A stretch of DNA of 64,000 nucleotides from Clostridiaceae bacterium (lineage in GTDB: Bacteria; Bacillota; Clostridia; Oscillospirales; Acutalibacteraceae): positions 41,835-105,834 of the forward strand of contig JAETSR010000008.1 in the NCBI GenBank assembly GCA_021769555.1. The letters are read 5' to 3'. Numbering within the stretch: position 1 is the stretch's first letter; each line of letters begins with the position of its first letter. A program made the position numbers and the translations under genes. The notes below the pieces were generated by a model. The model was given only the letters and a program-made list of their open reading frames with translations. It was not told the DNA's origin and did not search any database. Shown here one piece after another: positions 26,834 through 35,149 of the stretch.

Positions 26834-27184
26834 ATGGGTAAGAAAGTAAGATTTCTGGTATCATTCCTGTTGGTGCTGGCGGGCACGCTGGTCCTGGTAG
26901 CTCTCCTGAGCGCCATGACCCAGGACAGCCCCCAGGCCGCCGCCGACAGATACATGGAAGAGCTGCACAGCCGGCAGCAGGTGCAGGAGCTGTCCGCTCC
27001 GGCCACGGGCCAGCAGGGGATACCCCTCCTTGCAAGCGTCGCGGGCTTTGCCTTCATTCTGCTCATACCGGCGGGCGGCTGGCTGATGATAGCAAAGTCC
27101 AGGCGCAGCAGCCAGCGGGCTCAGGAGCGGCGGCGTTCCCGGGGGCGGCGGACAGTGTCCGACGCGCTGAAACTTCGCGTATAA
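26834..27184 (+). CDS. small two-helix membrane protein, unknown
   Basis: A 116-aa hypothetical protein. One membrane helix lies at residues 7-27 (FLVSFLLVLAGTLVLVALL) and a second near 68-88 (VAGFAFILLIPAGGWLMIA), joined by an ~40-residue polar loop. The C-terminus is strongly basic (RRSSQRAQERRRSRGRR), so the tail should be cytoplasmic. AGGAAATG precedes ATG 26834. It has its own promoter and stands between rplL and the pot operon. I find no recognisable motif and assign no function. Confidence 0.7.
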   Translation: MGKKVRFLVSFLLVLAGTLVLVALLSAMTQDSPQAAADRYMEELHSRQQVQELSAPATGQQGIPLLASVAGFAFILLIPAGGWLMIAKSRRSSQRAQERRRSRGRRTVSDALKLRV

Positions 27185-27284
27185 GGGTTTTCGTCCTTTC
27201 ATATTTTACCTCGAATTGGGCCGGCGTTACTGCCGGTCCGATTTTTGGTTTTAGGCGGGGGAGGGGCGGCCCTTAAAATAAGTC

Positions 27285-27313
27285 TTGACAAATTGCCTGT
27301 TTTTTCGTATAGT
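27285..27313 (+). promoter_or_regulatory. potABCD promoter
   Basis: TTGACA (27285-27290), 17-bp spacer, TATAGT (27308-27313). Confidence 0.82.
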
Positions 27314-27319
27314 ATACTA

Positions 27320-27551
27320 AGTGCGGCAAAGCCGTGCTGATATTATATTTGCGTTTGCATCTGAAAACGGCCGTGCGTTCAGGAGGTCACGGCCATAAAA
27401 GCGGCCCGGTTTACGCTGCTCCGGCCTGCCCCAGAAATGGGGAGGACCTAAAATCCTTTGCGGGAGGCAGCGGGCGACCGTCCGGGCCGGGTTATGTTGT
27501 GAATAACGAAAGACACGCAACTAATTTTTTCGCAAAGGGGATGCACCCAAG
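27320..27551 (+). promoter_or_regulatory. structured 5' leader of potABCD, unidentified
   Basis: About 230 nt of untranslated leader separate promoter and potA. GGCCGTG (27369-27375) pairs with CACGGCC (27388-27394). CGGCCCGG (27402-27409) pairs with CCGGGCCG (27482-27489) and closes a domain that contains GCTGC/GCAGC (27415-27419 with 27467-27471) and CCCC/GGGG (27429-27432 with 27439-27442). No U-run terminator is seen. I could not match it to a known riboswitch. No protein-coding gene is convincing here. Confidence 0.5.
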
Positions 27552-28703
27552 ATGAACAATCCAAACAGCACTATCATTTCGCTTAAAGACATCACCGTTT
27601 CCTACGACGGCGAGCAGGTGTTAGGGGGCTTCTGCCTCGACATCCACGACGGCGAGTTCCTGACTTTGTTGGGGCCCTCCGGCTGTGGCAAGACCACCGT
27701 GCTCAGGACCATCGGCGGCTTTATCAGGCCGGACGCGGGGGATGTCTTTTTTAATGGCGGAAACATCACAGCACTGCCCCCCCATAAGCGGGAGGTGAAC
27801 ACAATCTTCCAGAAGTACGCCCTGTTCCCCCACCTGAACGTCTACGACAACATTGCCTTCGGCATGAGGCTCAAGGGCAAAAGCGAGGCTGAGGTGAAGG
27901 AGACTGTGCACCAAATGCTCTCCATGGTGAACCTCTCGGGCTACGCCCACCGGGGCATAGGCCAGCTCTCAGGCGGCCAGCAGCAGCGGGTGGCTATGGC
28001 CAGGGCCCTTGCCAACGAGCCCAAGGTCCTGCTTCTGGACGAGCCTTTGTCGGCCCTGGATTTGAAGCTCAGGAAGGACATGCAGGTGGAGCTCAAGAAA
28101 ATCCAGCAGCAGACCGGCATAACCTTCGTCTTCGTCACCCACGACCAGGAGGAGGCCCTGTCCATGTCCGACCGGGTGGTGGTGATGGACGGGGGCGATA
28201 TCCAGCAGATAGGCACGCCTACGGACATCTATAACGAGCCCAAAAACGCCTTTGTTGCGGACTTCATCGGCGAGTCCAACATCCTGGACGGGCTGATGGT
28301 GAGGGACTTTGAAGTCAGGTTCGCCGGGCATAAGTTCAGGTGCTTGGATGAGGGCTTCGGCAGCAACACCCCGGTGGACGTGGTTATCCGTCCTGAGGAC
28401 ATCGACGTGGTGGAGCCGGACTCCACCCACATCACCGGAGAGGTCACGAACGTCACCTTCAAGGGGGTGCACTACGAGATAATCGTGGACGTGGCCGGGT
28501 TCAAGTGGATGATACAGTCCACGGACTATCGGGCGGTTGGGGACAGGATAGGCCTTTCCCTCACCCCGGACGACATCCATGTCATGTCAAAGTCCCAGTA
28601 CTCCGGCATGTTCGGCGACTACAGCACCTTCTCCGACGAGATGGAGGAGGACATTATAGCCACCGAGGAGGCACAGCAGGAGGGCGGCGAAGATGAAGAC
28701 TAA
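27552..28703 (+). CDS. potA: spermidine/putrescine ABC transporter ATPase
   Basis: The ATPase of a polyamine importer, 383 aa. Walker A GPSGCGKTTVLRTIGGF, Q-loop FQKYALFPH, signature LSGGQQQRVAMARAL, Walker B LLLDEPLSALD and switch His in VFVTHDQEEA are all present. A C-terminal TOBE domain covers about residues 275-360. The acidic tail ends in GGEDED. It overlaps potB by 11 bp; gene order potA-B-C-D is standard. Polyamine specificity follows from gene order and the PotD-like binding protein and is inferred. Confidence 0.94.
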   Translation: MNNPNSTIISLKDITVSYDGEQVLGGFCLDIHDGEFLTLLGPSGCGKTTVLRTIGGFIRPDAGDVFFNGGNITALPPHKREVNTIFQKYALFPHLNVYDNIAFGMRLKGKSEAEVKETVHQMLSMVNLSGYAHRGIGQLSGGQQQRVAMARALANEPKVLLLDEPLSALDLKLRKDMQVELKKIQQQTGITFVFVTHDQEEALSMSDRVVVMDGGDIQQIGTPTDIYNEPKNAFVADFIGESNILDGLMVRDFEVRFAGHKFRCLDEGFGSNTPVDVVIRPEDIDVVEPDSTHITGEVTNVTFKGVHYEIIVDVAGFKWMIQSTDYRAVGDRIGLSLTPDDIHVMSKSQYSGMFGDYSTFSDEMEEDIIATEEAQQEGGEDED

Positions 28704-29520
28704 CTCCAAGCTCCTGTCGGCCCCATATACAGTGTGGATGACAATATTTATTGTGCTGCCCATGGTGCTTGTGGCGTATTTCGCCTTTACTGACAAGCAG
28801 GGGGCCTTTACACTTGAGAACATACTCAGCGTGGGCCAGTACTCAAACGTGTTTTTACGCTCCATCTGGCTGGGGGCCGTGGCGACGGCCATATGCCTGG
28901 TGCTGGGCTACCCAATGGCGTACATAATCGCGAAGCTCCCCGCAAAGCGCCAGAGCGTGATGGTTATGCTTGTCATGCTGCCAATGTGGATGAACTTTCT
29001 CCTTCGCACCTACGCCTGGATGACCTTGCTTGAGGACAACGGCCTCATTAACGCGGTGCTCTCCGCAGTGGGCCTGCCGAAGGTGCATATGATAAACACG
29101 GCGGGGGCTGTGGTGCTGGGGATGGTGTACAACTATATACCCTATATGGTCCTGCCCCTCTACAGCGTGCTCACAAAGATAGACGGCAGCGTCATAGAGG
29201 CCGCCCAGGACCTGGGGGCCAGCGACAGGAAGGTGTTCCTGAAGGTTGTGGTGCCCATGAGTATGCCCGGTATCATCAGCGGGGTCACCATGGTGTTCGT
29301 GCCGGCGGTGTCAACCTTTATAATCTCAAAAATGCTGGGGGGCGGTGGGAACCTGCTCATAGGCGACCTTATCGACATGCAGTTTTTGGGCAGCGCCTAT
29401 AACCCCAACCTGGGCTCGGCCATCTCCCTGGTGCTGATGGTGATAATACTCATCTGCATGGGGATAATGAACCAGTTCGACGACGGCGAGGACGAGGGGA
29501 AGGGGGGCATAATGCTATGA
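28693..29520 (+). CDS. potB: polyamine ABC transporter permease PotB
   Basis: A 275-aa inner-membrane permease with about six membrane helices. The EAA loop that contacts the ATPase is visible as IEAAQDLGASDRKVFLKVVV. It starts inside the end of potA and overlaps potC by 4 bp. N-terminal helix: TVWMTIFIVLPMVLVAYFAF. Confidence 0.93.
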   Translation: MKTNSKLLSAPYTVWMTIFIVLPMVLVAYFAFTDKQGAFTLENILSVGQYSNVFLRSIWLGAVATAICLVLGYPMAYIIAKLPAKRQSVMVMLVMLPMWMNFLLRTYAWMTLLEDNGLINAVLSAVGLPKVHMINTAGAVVLGMVYNYIPYMVLPLYSVLTKIDGSVIEAAQDLGASDRKVFLKVVVPMSMPGIISGVTMVFVPAVSTFIISKMLGGGGNLLIGDLIDMQFLGSAYNPNLGSAISLVLMVIILICMGIMNQFDDGEDEGKGGIML

Positions 29521-30326
29521 GCCGTACAGCAGCCAAGCTTTACACCTTTTTGATTTTCCTCTTTTTATACGCGCCCATACTGGTGCTCATAGTCTTCTCC
29601 TTCAACGACACCGAGACCGCGAGCAGAACGGTGTTCAGCGGGTTTTCCCTTCGGTGGTATGAGAAGCTCTTTCAGGACAGGCTGATACTTGAAGCCCTTC
29701 GCAACACGCTGATAATCGCCGTAGCCGCGGCCGCGGCCTCGACGGTGCTGGGTACTATGGCGGCAATAGGCATAAACTCCATGAAGCGCCTGCCAAAGCG
29801 CATCATGATGAACATCACCAACTTCCCCATGGTGAACCCGGAGATAGTGACAGGCGTATCAATGATGCTGCTGTTTGTGTTCGCGGTGGGGGTCTTCGGG
29901 GGGCGGAGCCTGGGGATGGGGTCCATCATAGCTGCCCATATCACCTTCTGCCTGCCCTATGTGATTTTGCAGGTGCTGCCAAAGCTTCGGCAGATGGACC
30001 CGGCGCTGTATGAGGCGGCCCAGGATTTGGGGTGCCCGCCGGTGAAGGCGTTCTTCAAGGTGGTGCTGCCGGAGATAATGCCGGGGATAGTCACGGGGAT
30101 GATAATGGCCTTCACCCTGTCCATCGACGACTTTGTCATAAGCTATTTCACCAGCGGCACCACCCAGACCCTGCCAATCTACATCTACTCCATGACCCGC
30201 AAGCGAGTGAGCCCGGAGATAAACGCCCTCTCCACTGTGCTCTTCGCCGCGGTGATGGTGCTGCTTATCATTGTGAACGTGCGCTCCTCGGGGCAGAAGG
30301 CAGAGAAGGGGGGCGAGCGGGGGTGA
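29517..30326 (+). CDS. potC: polyamine ABC transporter permease PotC
   Basis: The second permease subunit, 269 aa, with EAA loop LYEAAQDLGCPPVKAFFKVV and the usual SIDDFVISYFTSG block near the C-terminus. It overlaps potB (ATGA) and shares GTGA with potD, so all four proteins are probably made in a coupled fashion. Confidence 0.93.
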   Translation: MSRTAAKLYTFLIFLFLYAPILVLIVFSFNDTETASRTVFSGFSLRWYEKLFQDRLILEALRNTLIIAVAAAAASTVLGTMAAIGINSMKRLPKRIMMNITNFPMVNPEIVTGVSMMLLFVFAVGVFGGRSLGMGSIIAAHITFCLPYVILQVLPKLRQMDPALYEAAQDLGCPPVKAFFKVVLPEIMPGIVTGMIMAFTLSIDDFVISYFTSGTTQTLPIYIYSMTRKRVSPEINALSTVLFAAVMVLLIIVNVRSSGQKAEKGGERG

Positions 30327-31492
30327 AAAGGATTTTTGCTTTACTCCTGGCGCTGCTTCTGCTGGGGCCCGCTGTAAAGGCCAGAGCCATTACGGACTAT
30401 GACCCGGACGTTACCATAAACGTATACAGCTGGGGGGAGTACATCGCCAACGGCACGGACGGCTCCATGGACATAAACGCAGAGTTCACAAAGCGCACGG
30501 GAATCAAGGTGAACTATACCACCTTCGACAGCAACGAGTCCCTGTACTCGAAGCTGGTGGGGGGCGGCGCGGACTATGACGTTATCGTGCCCTCGGACTA
30601 TATGGTGTCAAGGCTCATAAACGAGGACATGCTTTTGGAGCTGGACTATGAGAATATACCAAATTATCAGTATATAGACGAGCAGTTCAGGAGCCCGGGG
30701 TATGACCCGGAGGAAAAGTACTCGGTGCCATATACCTGGGGCGTGGTGGGGGTGTTCTACAACACCCAGTACATCGACGGCGTTGAGAGCTGGGAGAGCC
30801 TCTGGGACGATGAGTACGCCGGGAAGATACTCATGTTTGACAACCCCCGGGACAGCTTCGCTATCGCCCAGTTCATGCTGGGCCAGGACGTGAACACCAC
30901 GGACCCGGAGGACTGGCGGGCGGCCGCGGACCTCTTGAAGGCCCAGAAGCCCCTGGTGCAGGCCTACGTTATGGACCAGATATTCGACAAGATGGAGAGC
31001 GGCGAGGCCTGGATAGCGCCCTATTATGCAGGGGACGCGGCTATCCTGGTGGACAACTCCGAGGACATAGACTTCGCCGTGCCGAAGGAGGGCACGAACT
31101 TCTTCGTGGACGCTATGTGCATACCGAAGACCGCCAGCCATAAGCGGGAGGCTGAGGAGTACATCAACTTCCTCTGCGAGCCGGAGATAGCGGGGGCCAA
31201 TATGGACTATGTGGGCTACTCCACGCCTGAGACGGCGGCGAGGGAGTACCTGGACCCTGAGGTGGCGGCTAGCCCTCTGCACTACCCGGACGAGGAGACC
31301 ATCGCAAAGACACAGATTTTTGTGAACCTGCCGGGGGAGACGTCGAAGGAGGTGGACCGGCTCTGGGCCGAAGTGAAGATGGGAGGCCCGGGGGAGTCGG
31401 CGGTGCTTGCGGCCATAATCCTGGGGTTCCTGGGGGTATACGTGGCAATAGTAGTATATAAGCGCCGCAAAAGAAAAAGAGAGCTGGCGTAG
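30323..31492 (+). CDS. potD: extracellular polyamine-binding protein PotD, C-terminally anchored
   Basis: The substrate-binding protein, 389 aa from GTG 30323. A signal peptide (VKRIFALLLALLLLGPA) without a lipobox is followed by the PotD fold: INVYSWGEYI, YDVIVPSDYMVSRL, VPYTWGVVGVFYN and FVDAMCIPKTASHK. Unlike typical lipoprotein PotDs, it ends in a membrane helix (SAVLAAIILGFLGVYVAIVV) and a basic tail KRRKRKREL. It therefore seems to be held by a C-terminal anchor. The GTG overlaps the potC stop; the longer frame is a shadow of potC. Confidence 0.92.
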   Translation: MKRIFALLLALLLLGPAVKARAITDYDPDVTINVYSWGEYIANGTDGSMDINAEFTKRTGIKVNYTTFDSNESLYSKLVGGGADYDVIVPSDYMVSRLINEDMLLELDYENIPNYQYIDEQFRSPGYDPEEKYSVPYTWGVVGVFYNTQYIDGVESWESLWDDEYAGKILMFDNPRDSFAIAQFMLGQDVNTTDPEDWRAAADLLKAQKPLVQAYVMDQIFDKMESGEAWIAPYYAGDAAILVDNSEDIDFAVPKEGTNFFVDAMCIPKTASHKREAEEYINFLCEPEIAGANMDYVGYSTPETAAREYLDPEVAASPLHYPDEETIAKTQIFVNLPGETSKEVDRLWAEVKMGGPGESAVLAAIILGFLGVYVAIVVYKRRKRKRELA

Positions 31493-31498
31493 CCAGAG

Positions 31499-31570
31499 CA
31501 AAAGTTTCGTCCACCTTTTCAAAGGTGGCGGGGTATGGGGTGGAGCCCCACAGAAGTTTGCCGAGAGGCA
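31499..31570 (+). repeat. dispersed palindromic repeat, copy A
   Basis: Starts 7 bp after the potD stop. Two hairpins in series: CCACCTTTTCAAAGGTGG, and GGGGTGGAGCCCC, then AAGTTTGCCGAGAGGC. Related copies lie at 54005, 60349 (reverse) and 48156 (reverse, partial). Confidence 0.75.
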
Positions 31571-31580
31571 AAAAAAAGAA

Positions 31581-31608
31581 ACCCTCGGACACCCCGAGGG
31601 TATTTCTT
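31581..31608. terminator. bidirectional terminator
   Basis: ACCCTCGG (31581-31588) pairs with CCGAGGGT (31594-31601). TATTTCTTT follows on the plus strand, and a long A-run before it gives a strong T-run on the minus strand. It serves the convergent potD and 31615 genes. Confidence 0.82.
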
Positions 31609-31614
31609 TACAAC

Positions 31615-32502
31615 TTACTTCAACAATCTCTCCCCATCAAACACCAGCACCCCCAGGGCGCTGCCGTTCTTTCCTCCGGCCAGCAGGTGCTGCTTAAACG
31701 CCCGCTGCATACTGGTGTCCTCAGGCAGCTGCCCGGTAGGCCCATCGGCGGCAGGGCCGAAGACACGCCATGCGTCCCGGAAGGAGCCGTCGTCTATCTC
31801 AAGGATAGTAAAATCATCCTGAAAACTGACAATATTGGACGAGCCTGAGAGCACCTTCCGGTACTCCGGATAAAGCAGCCAGGAGTGGCAGACGCATACA
31901 AGGGGCCCCTCCCCGCGAATATCCTTAAAGAAATCATATGCCAGCTTATAGGACTGAAGCCGGGATTCAAGGTCAAAGGGCTCGCCGCTGGAGGGAATAT
32001 GTATGTTTGCAACCTTACGCCCCGGGCAGAGGCGCACCCCCGCCACCTCCCGGGCAGGGCCGTCGTAGGTGATGGTCTCATACTCAAGGCGGCCCAGCTT
32101 CACGATGTCACAGCGGTAGAAGATAGGATACCAGAACTGCACGAAGGTGCCCCAGACCCCCTTATTGTGCATACACTCCACGGCCTTATAGCGGAGGTCG
32201 CTGAAGGTGTCGAAGAAGACCTGCTCGCTGATGCCCTGAGAGAGGTAGTCCTCATGGGCGCGCTCGGCGGCGAAGGCTAGAAAGAGCCCCCAGACGGTGT
32301 GCACGCTCACGCCGGAGCTTTGGGAGATGTCCTCAATGAGGGGGGTCAGCTGGGCGATGTCAAAGTCGGTCTCATAGAAAAAGCTGATGGCGCCGTCCAC
32401 GGCCTCAGGGTCCAGCCGGCCGGCGGACTCAATGTAGGCGGCCTCAGCCTCCTTGGGGAAGCCGGTGCGGTCCATGAGAAGCCTCAGGAAATCAATGTTC
32501 AT
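31615..32502 (-). CDS. acyltransferase-like protein (NAT_N/GNAT_C type)
   Basis: A 295-aa protein resembling, from memory, the two-domain N-acyltransferase family with an N-terminal helical domain and a GNAT-like C-terminal domain. Recognisable parts are DAISFFYETDF-like GAISFFYETDFDIAQL, the loop IHIPSSGEPFD, and LVCVCHSWLLYPEYRKVL. The substrate is unknown. It is downstream of dtd and overlaps it by 4 bp, so both are cotranscribed. Confidence in the fold is moderate. Confidence 0.6.
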   Translation of the reverse strand: MNIDFLRLLMDRTGFPKEAEAAYIESAGRLDPEAVDGAISFFYETDFDIAQLTPLIEDISQSSGVSVHTVWGLFLAFAAERAHEDYLSQGISEQVFFDTFSDLRYKAVECMHNKGVWGTFVQFWYPIFYRCDIVKLGRLEYETITYDGPAREVAGVRLCPGRKVANIHIPSSGEPFDLESRLQSYKLAYDFFKDIRGEGPLVCVCHSWLLYPEYRKVLSGSSNIVSFQDDFTILEIDDGSFRDAWRVFGPAADGPTGQLPEDTSMQRAFKQHLLAGGKNGSALGVLVFDGERLLK

Positions 32503-32957
32503 TTTGTACCTCCTAATTTTTCAGTGTCGAGAATAATGGTGACGGGTCCGTCGTTTTCCACAGGCACCCGCATATCCGCGCCGAACTCCCCGGTGACTGC
32601 CGGCACGCCAAGGCCTCTGAGGCAGTCCGCAAAATACAGGAACAGCTCGCGGGCGCTGTCGGGAGGGGCGGCCAGGTCGAAGGAGGGCCGGCGGCCCTTT
32701 TTGCAGTCGGTGCCAAGGGTGAAGTTGGGGATAAGGAGCACCTGGCCTCCGGTGTCGGAGAGGGAGAGGTTCATCTTATCATCGGCGTCGGAGAAGATAC
32801 GGAGCCCGGAGAGCTTGTCCGCAAGCTGGCGGGCCTCGTGCTGGGAGTCGCCCTTCACAACGCCGAGGAATACCGCAAGGCCCGGGCCGATGGAGCGGGT
32901 CTCGCCGCCGTTTATCGTGACTGAAGCGGACAGGGCCCGCTGTACTACTGCTCGCAT
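32499..32957 (-). CDS. dtd: D-aminoacyl-tRNA deacylase
   Basis: Removes D-amino acids mischarged onto tRNA. The 152-aa protein begins MRAVVQRALSASVTING. It has the first catalytic block as PNFTLGTDCKKGRRPSF, where most family members have SQFTLYG/A. The C-terminal Gly-cisPro loop is NDGPVTIILDTEKL, and GEFGADMRVPVEN is also typical. GGAGGTATCC lies before the ATG. It is first in a two-gene minus-strand operon. Confidence 0.93.
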   Translation of the reverse strand: MRAVVQRALSASVTINGGETRSIGPGLAVFLGVVKGDSQHEARQLADKLSGLRIFSDADDKMNLSLSDTGGQVLLIPNFTLGTDCKKGRRPSFDLAAPPDSARELFLYFADCLRGLGVPAVTGEFGADMRVPVENDGPVTIILDTEKLGGTK

Positions 32958-33058
32958 GATGGATACCTCCGGGGGAATGTTTATATACAGTTTAGCATAT
33001 TTTTGGGGAAAGGTAAAGGGGTAATTTGGGGGTTCTTTTTCAAACCTCCCGAAACAGG

Positions 33059-33087
33059 TTGCAACCTTCCGCGAGTTTTGCTATAAT
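33059..33087 (+). promoter_or_regulatory. promoter of the epimerase/MazG gene
   Basis: TTGCAA (33059-33064), 17-bp spacer, TATAAT (33082-33087), ~33 bp before the start codon. Confidence 0.78.
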
Positions 33088-33119
33088 ATAGAAAATTCTC
33101 CCGCGAAAGGGGCGGCAGT

Positions 33120-34307
33120 ATGATTTACGAGATAAGCAACGGAATTTTTACGGCAAAGGCGGACAGCCTGGGGGCACAGCTTGTGTCGCTGAAGGGCGCG
33201 GACGGATTCGAGCTTTTGTGGGTCGGGGACCCGGGGTACTGGCGGGAGCACGCGCCTGTGCTGTTCCCCATAGTTGGGGCCCTGAGGGACGGGCGCACGC
33301 GCATTGGCGGGGAGTGGTACGAGATGTCCCGGCACGGCTTCGCAAAGCATATGGAGTTCGCTTTGGAGGAGCAGAGGGAGGGGTATCTGGCGCTGGCGCT
33401 CTGCTCCAATGAGGAGACACGGAAGGTGTACCCCTTTGACTTTAAGTTTATTGTGAGCTATGAGCTGAGCGGCAAGGGTATCACCACAAGGTTTACGGTA
33501 AAGAACACCGGCGGGGCCGCAATGCCGTACTCTGTAGGCGGGCACCCGGGGTTCAACCTGCCCATGGGCGAGGACGCGGGGTTTGAGGACTATACCATCC
33601 AGTTCCCGGAGCAGGAGCGCCAGGACTGCCCGGCTATCGACTTGGAGACCGGCCTCATCCACGGGGATAAAAAGGCCTTCCGGCTGGATGGAAAGGAGAT
33701 TCCTTTACAGCACTCCCTGTTCTATGAGGACGCCCTGGTGTTCGAGGGGCTGAACTCCAGCTCTGTGAGGGTTGTGAACAAGAGCTCAGGCAGGGGGGTG
33801 GAGATGGACTTTACAGGTTTCCCCATGCTGGGCATATGGTCCGCGGTGAACGACGGGCCCTATGTGTGCCTTGAGCCCTGGACCGGCTGCGCAACGCTGA
33901 CCACCGAGGGGGATGAATTTGCGGAGAAGAAGGGTATGACCGTCCTTGAGCCGGGGGCGGTAAAGGAGCACAGCTTTACAGTGCGTTTTTTAGGGATGGA
34001 CAAGGACGTGAGCTGGAAACAGCTGCAGAAGGATGTGTACAGGAACAAGGTGGACCACGGCTTTAATGTGACGGATGTAAACCTTGAGTTCTGCTATCTC
34101 TACGGCGAGCTCTCCGAGGCCCACGCCGCCTGGCGCACTAAGGACGAGGGCCTGGGGCAGGAGCTGGCGGACGTGGCCATATACCTGCTGGGGCTCAGCG
34201 AGATTTTGGGGTACGACCTGGACGCTGAGGTCAGGAAGAAGATGGAAGTAAATAAAAAGAGGCGCTATACCAATGTGGACGGTGTGTTGCGCCGGGTGGA
34301 GGACTAG
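33120..34307 (+). CDS. aldose 1-epimerase family protein fused to a MazG-like pyrophosphohydrolase
   Basis: One 395-aa frame with two unrelated domains. Residues 1-290 are a LacX-like aldose epimerase: ADSLGAQLVSLKG, HAPVLFPIVGAL, SRHGFAKHMEF, VGGHPGFNLPMG and EPWTGCATL. From about residue 293 comes an all-helical MazG-type domain. It has a first acidic helix in CYLYGELSEAHAAW, the second metal site in LGQELADVAIYLLGLSEIL, and a closing VRKKMEVNKKRRY. The epimerase should interconvert sugar anomers or bind a sugar; MazG-like domains hydrolyse NTPs. No stop or start signal separates them. The Cof phosphatase follows after 2 bp. The joint function is unknown. Confidence 0.85.
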   Translation: MIYEISNGIFTAKADSLGAQLVSLKGADGFELLWVGDPGYWREHAPVLFPIVGALRDGRTRIGGEWYEMSRHGFAKHMEFALEEQREGYLALALCSNEETRKVYPFDFKFIVSYELSGKGITTRFTVKNTGGAAMPYSVGGHPGFNLPMGEDAGFEDYTIQFPEQERQDCPAIDLETGLIHGDKKAFRLDGKEIPLQHSLFYEDALVFEGLNSSSVRVVNKSSGRGVEMDFTGFPMLGIWSAVNDGPYVCLEPWTGCATLTTEGDEFAEKKGMTVLEPGAVKEHSFTVRFLGMDKDVSWKQLQKDVYRNKVDHGFNVTDVNLEFCYLYGELSEAHAAWRTKDEGLGQELADVAIYLLGLSEILGYDLDAEVRKKMEVNKKRRYTNVDGVLRRVED

Positions 34308-34309
34308 GG

Positions 34310-35149
34310 ATGGATATAAGGCTGCTGGCCTTTGATTTGGACGGCACGGCCCTTGAGAAAAACGCCGTGCTGCCAAAGAGGAACAGGGAGGCCCTGCTGG
34401 AAGCCCACAGGAGGGGGGCCATACTTGTGCCCGCCACAGGCCGTATGCGCGGGTTTATCCCCAGGTGCATAACCGAGCTGCCGGTTGAGTATGCCATAAC
34501 CTCAAACGGGGGAGTGGTATATGATATGGCTGCAAATAAGCCAATTATAGATAACCTGATAGATAATAAGACAGCTATAGCTGTGCAGGATATTCTGGAC
34601 GGATTTGACGTTTACCTTGAGTACTATACCGGCGGCGAGGCCATCACAAAGACCGGTATGCCGGAGCGGTCCCGGACCCACTACGGTATGCCGGAGGTGA
34701 AGTGGACATTTGTGGACAGTAAAGGATATACCTTTACAGCCGACTTCGGAAAAATGCTCAGGGAGACCGGGCTCTGCCCGGAGAAGATAAACCTGCCCTA
34801 CCTGAAGAAGGCGGAGCGGAGCAGCATATGGGAGAAGCTGTCAGGAATAGACGGACTGCGGCTCACATCCTCAGTGCAGGACAATATAGAAATAAACAGC
34901 GCCGCGGCCCATAAGGGCGGGGCGCTGAGAGAGCTCTGTGAAATGCTGGATATTCACATGGAGCAGGTGATGGCCCTTGGGGATAACGGCAACGACGTGA
35001 CAATGCTCGAGGCCGCCGGGATATCCGCAGCCATGGAGGACGGGAGCGGCGAGGCGAAAAAGGCGGCGGGGATGGTTACCGCGCGCCACGACGATAACGG
35101 TCTTGCGGAGGCGGTATGTAAAGTGTTCGGCTTTACAGTGAGCCCATAG
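34310..35149 (+). CDS. HAD-superfamily Cof-type phosphatase
   Basis: A 279-aa cytoplasmic HAD phosphatase of the Cof subfamily. Motif I is LLAFDLDGTALEKN, motif II lies in LVPATGRM, and motifs III/IV include KGGALRELC and ALGDNGNDVTMLEAAGIS. Such enzymes dephosphorylate sugar phosphates or flavin/PLP precursors. It is 2 bp behind the epimerase/MazG fusion, probably in one operon, and ends 17 bp inside the convergent flavin-reductase gene. Confidence 0.92.
   Translation: MDIRLLAFDLDGTALEKNAVLPKRNREALLEAHRRGAILVPATGRMRGFIPRCITELPVEYAITSNGGVVYDMAANKPIIDNLIDNKTAIAVQDILDGFDVYLEYYTGGEAITKTGMPERSRTHYGMPEVKWTFVDSKGYTFTADFGKMLRETGLCPEKINLPYLKKAERSSIWEKLSGIDGLRLTSSVQDNIEINSAAAHKGGALRELCEMLDIHMEQVMALGDNGNDVTMLEAAGISAAMEDGSGEAKKAAGMVTARHDDNGLAEAVCKVFGFTVSP

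Noticed and set aside
27320-27551. known riboswitch (SAM, TPP, guanidine) in the potA leader
   Set aside because: None of the conserved core sequences I know for these classes could be found.
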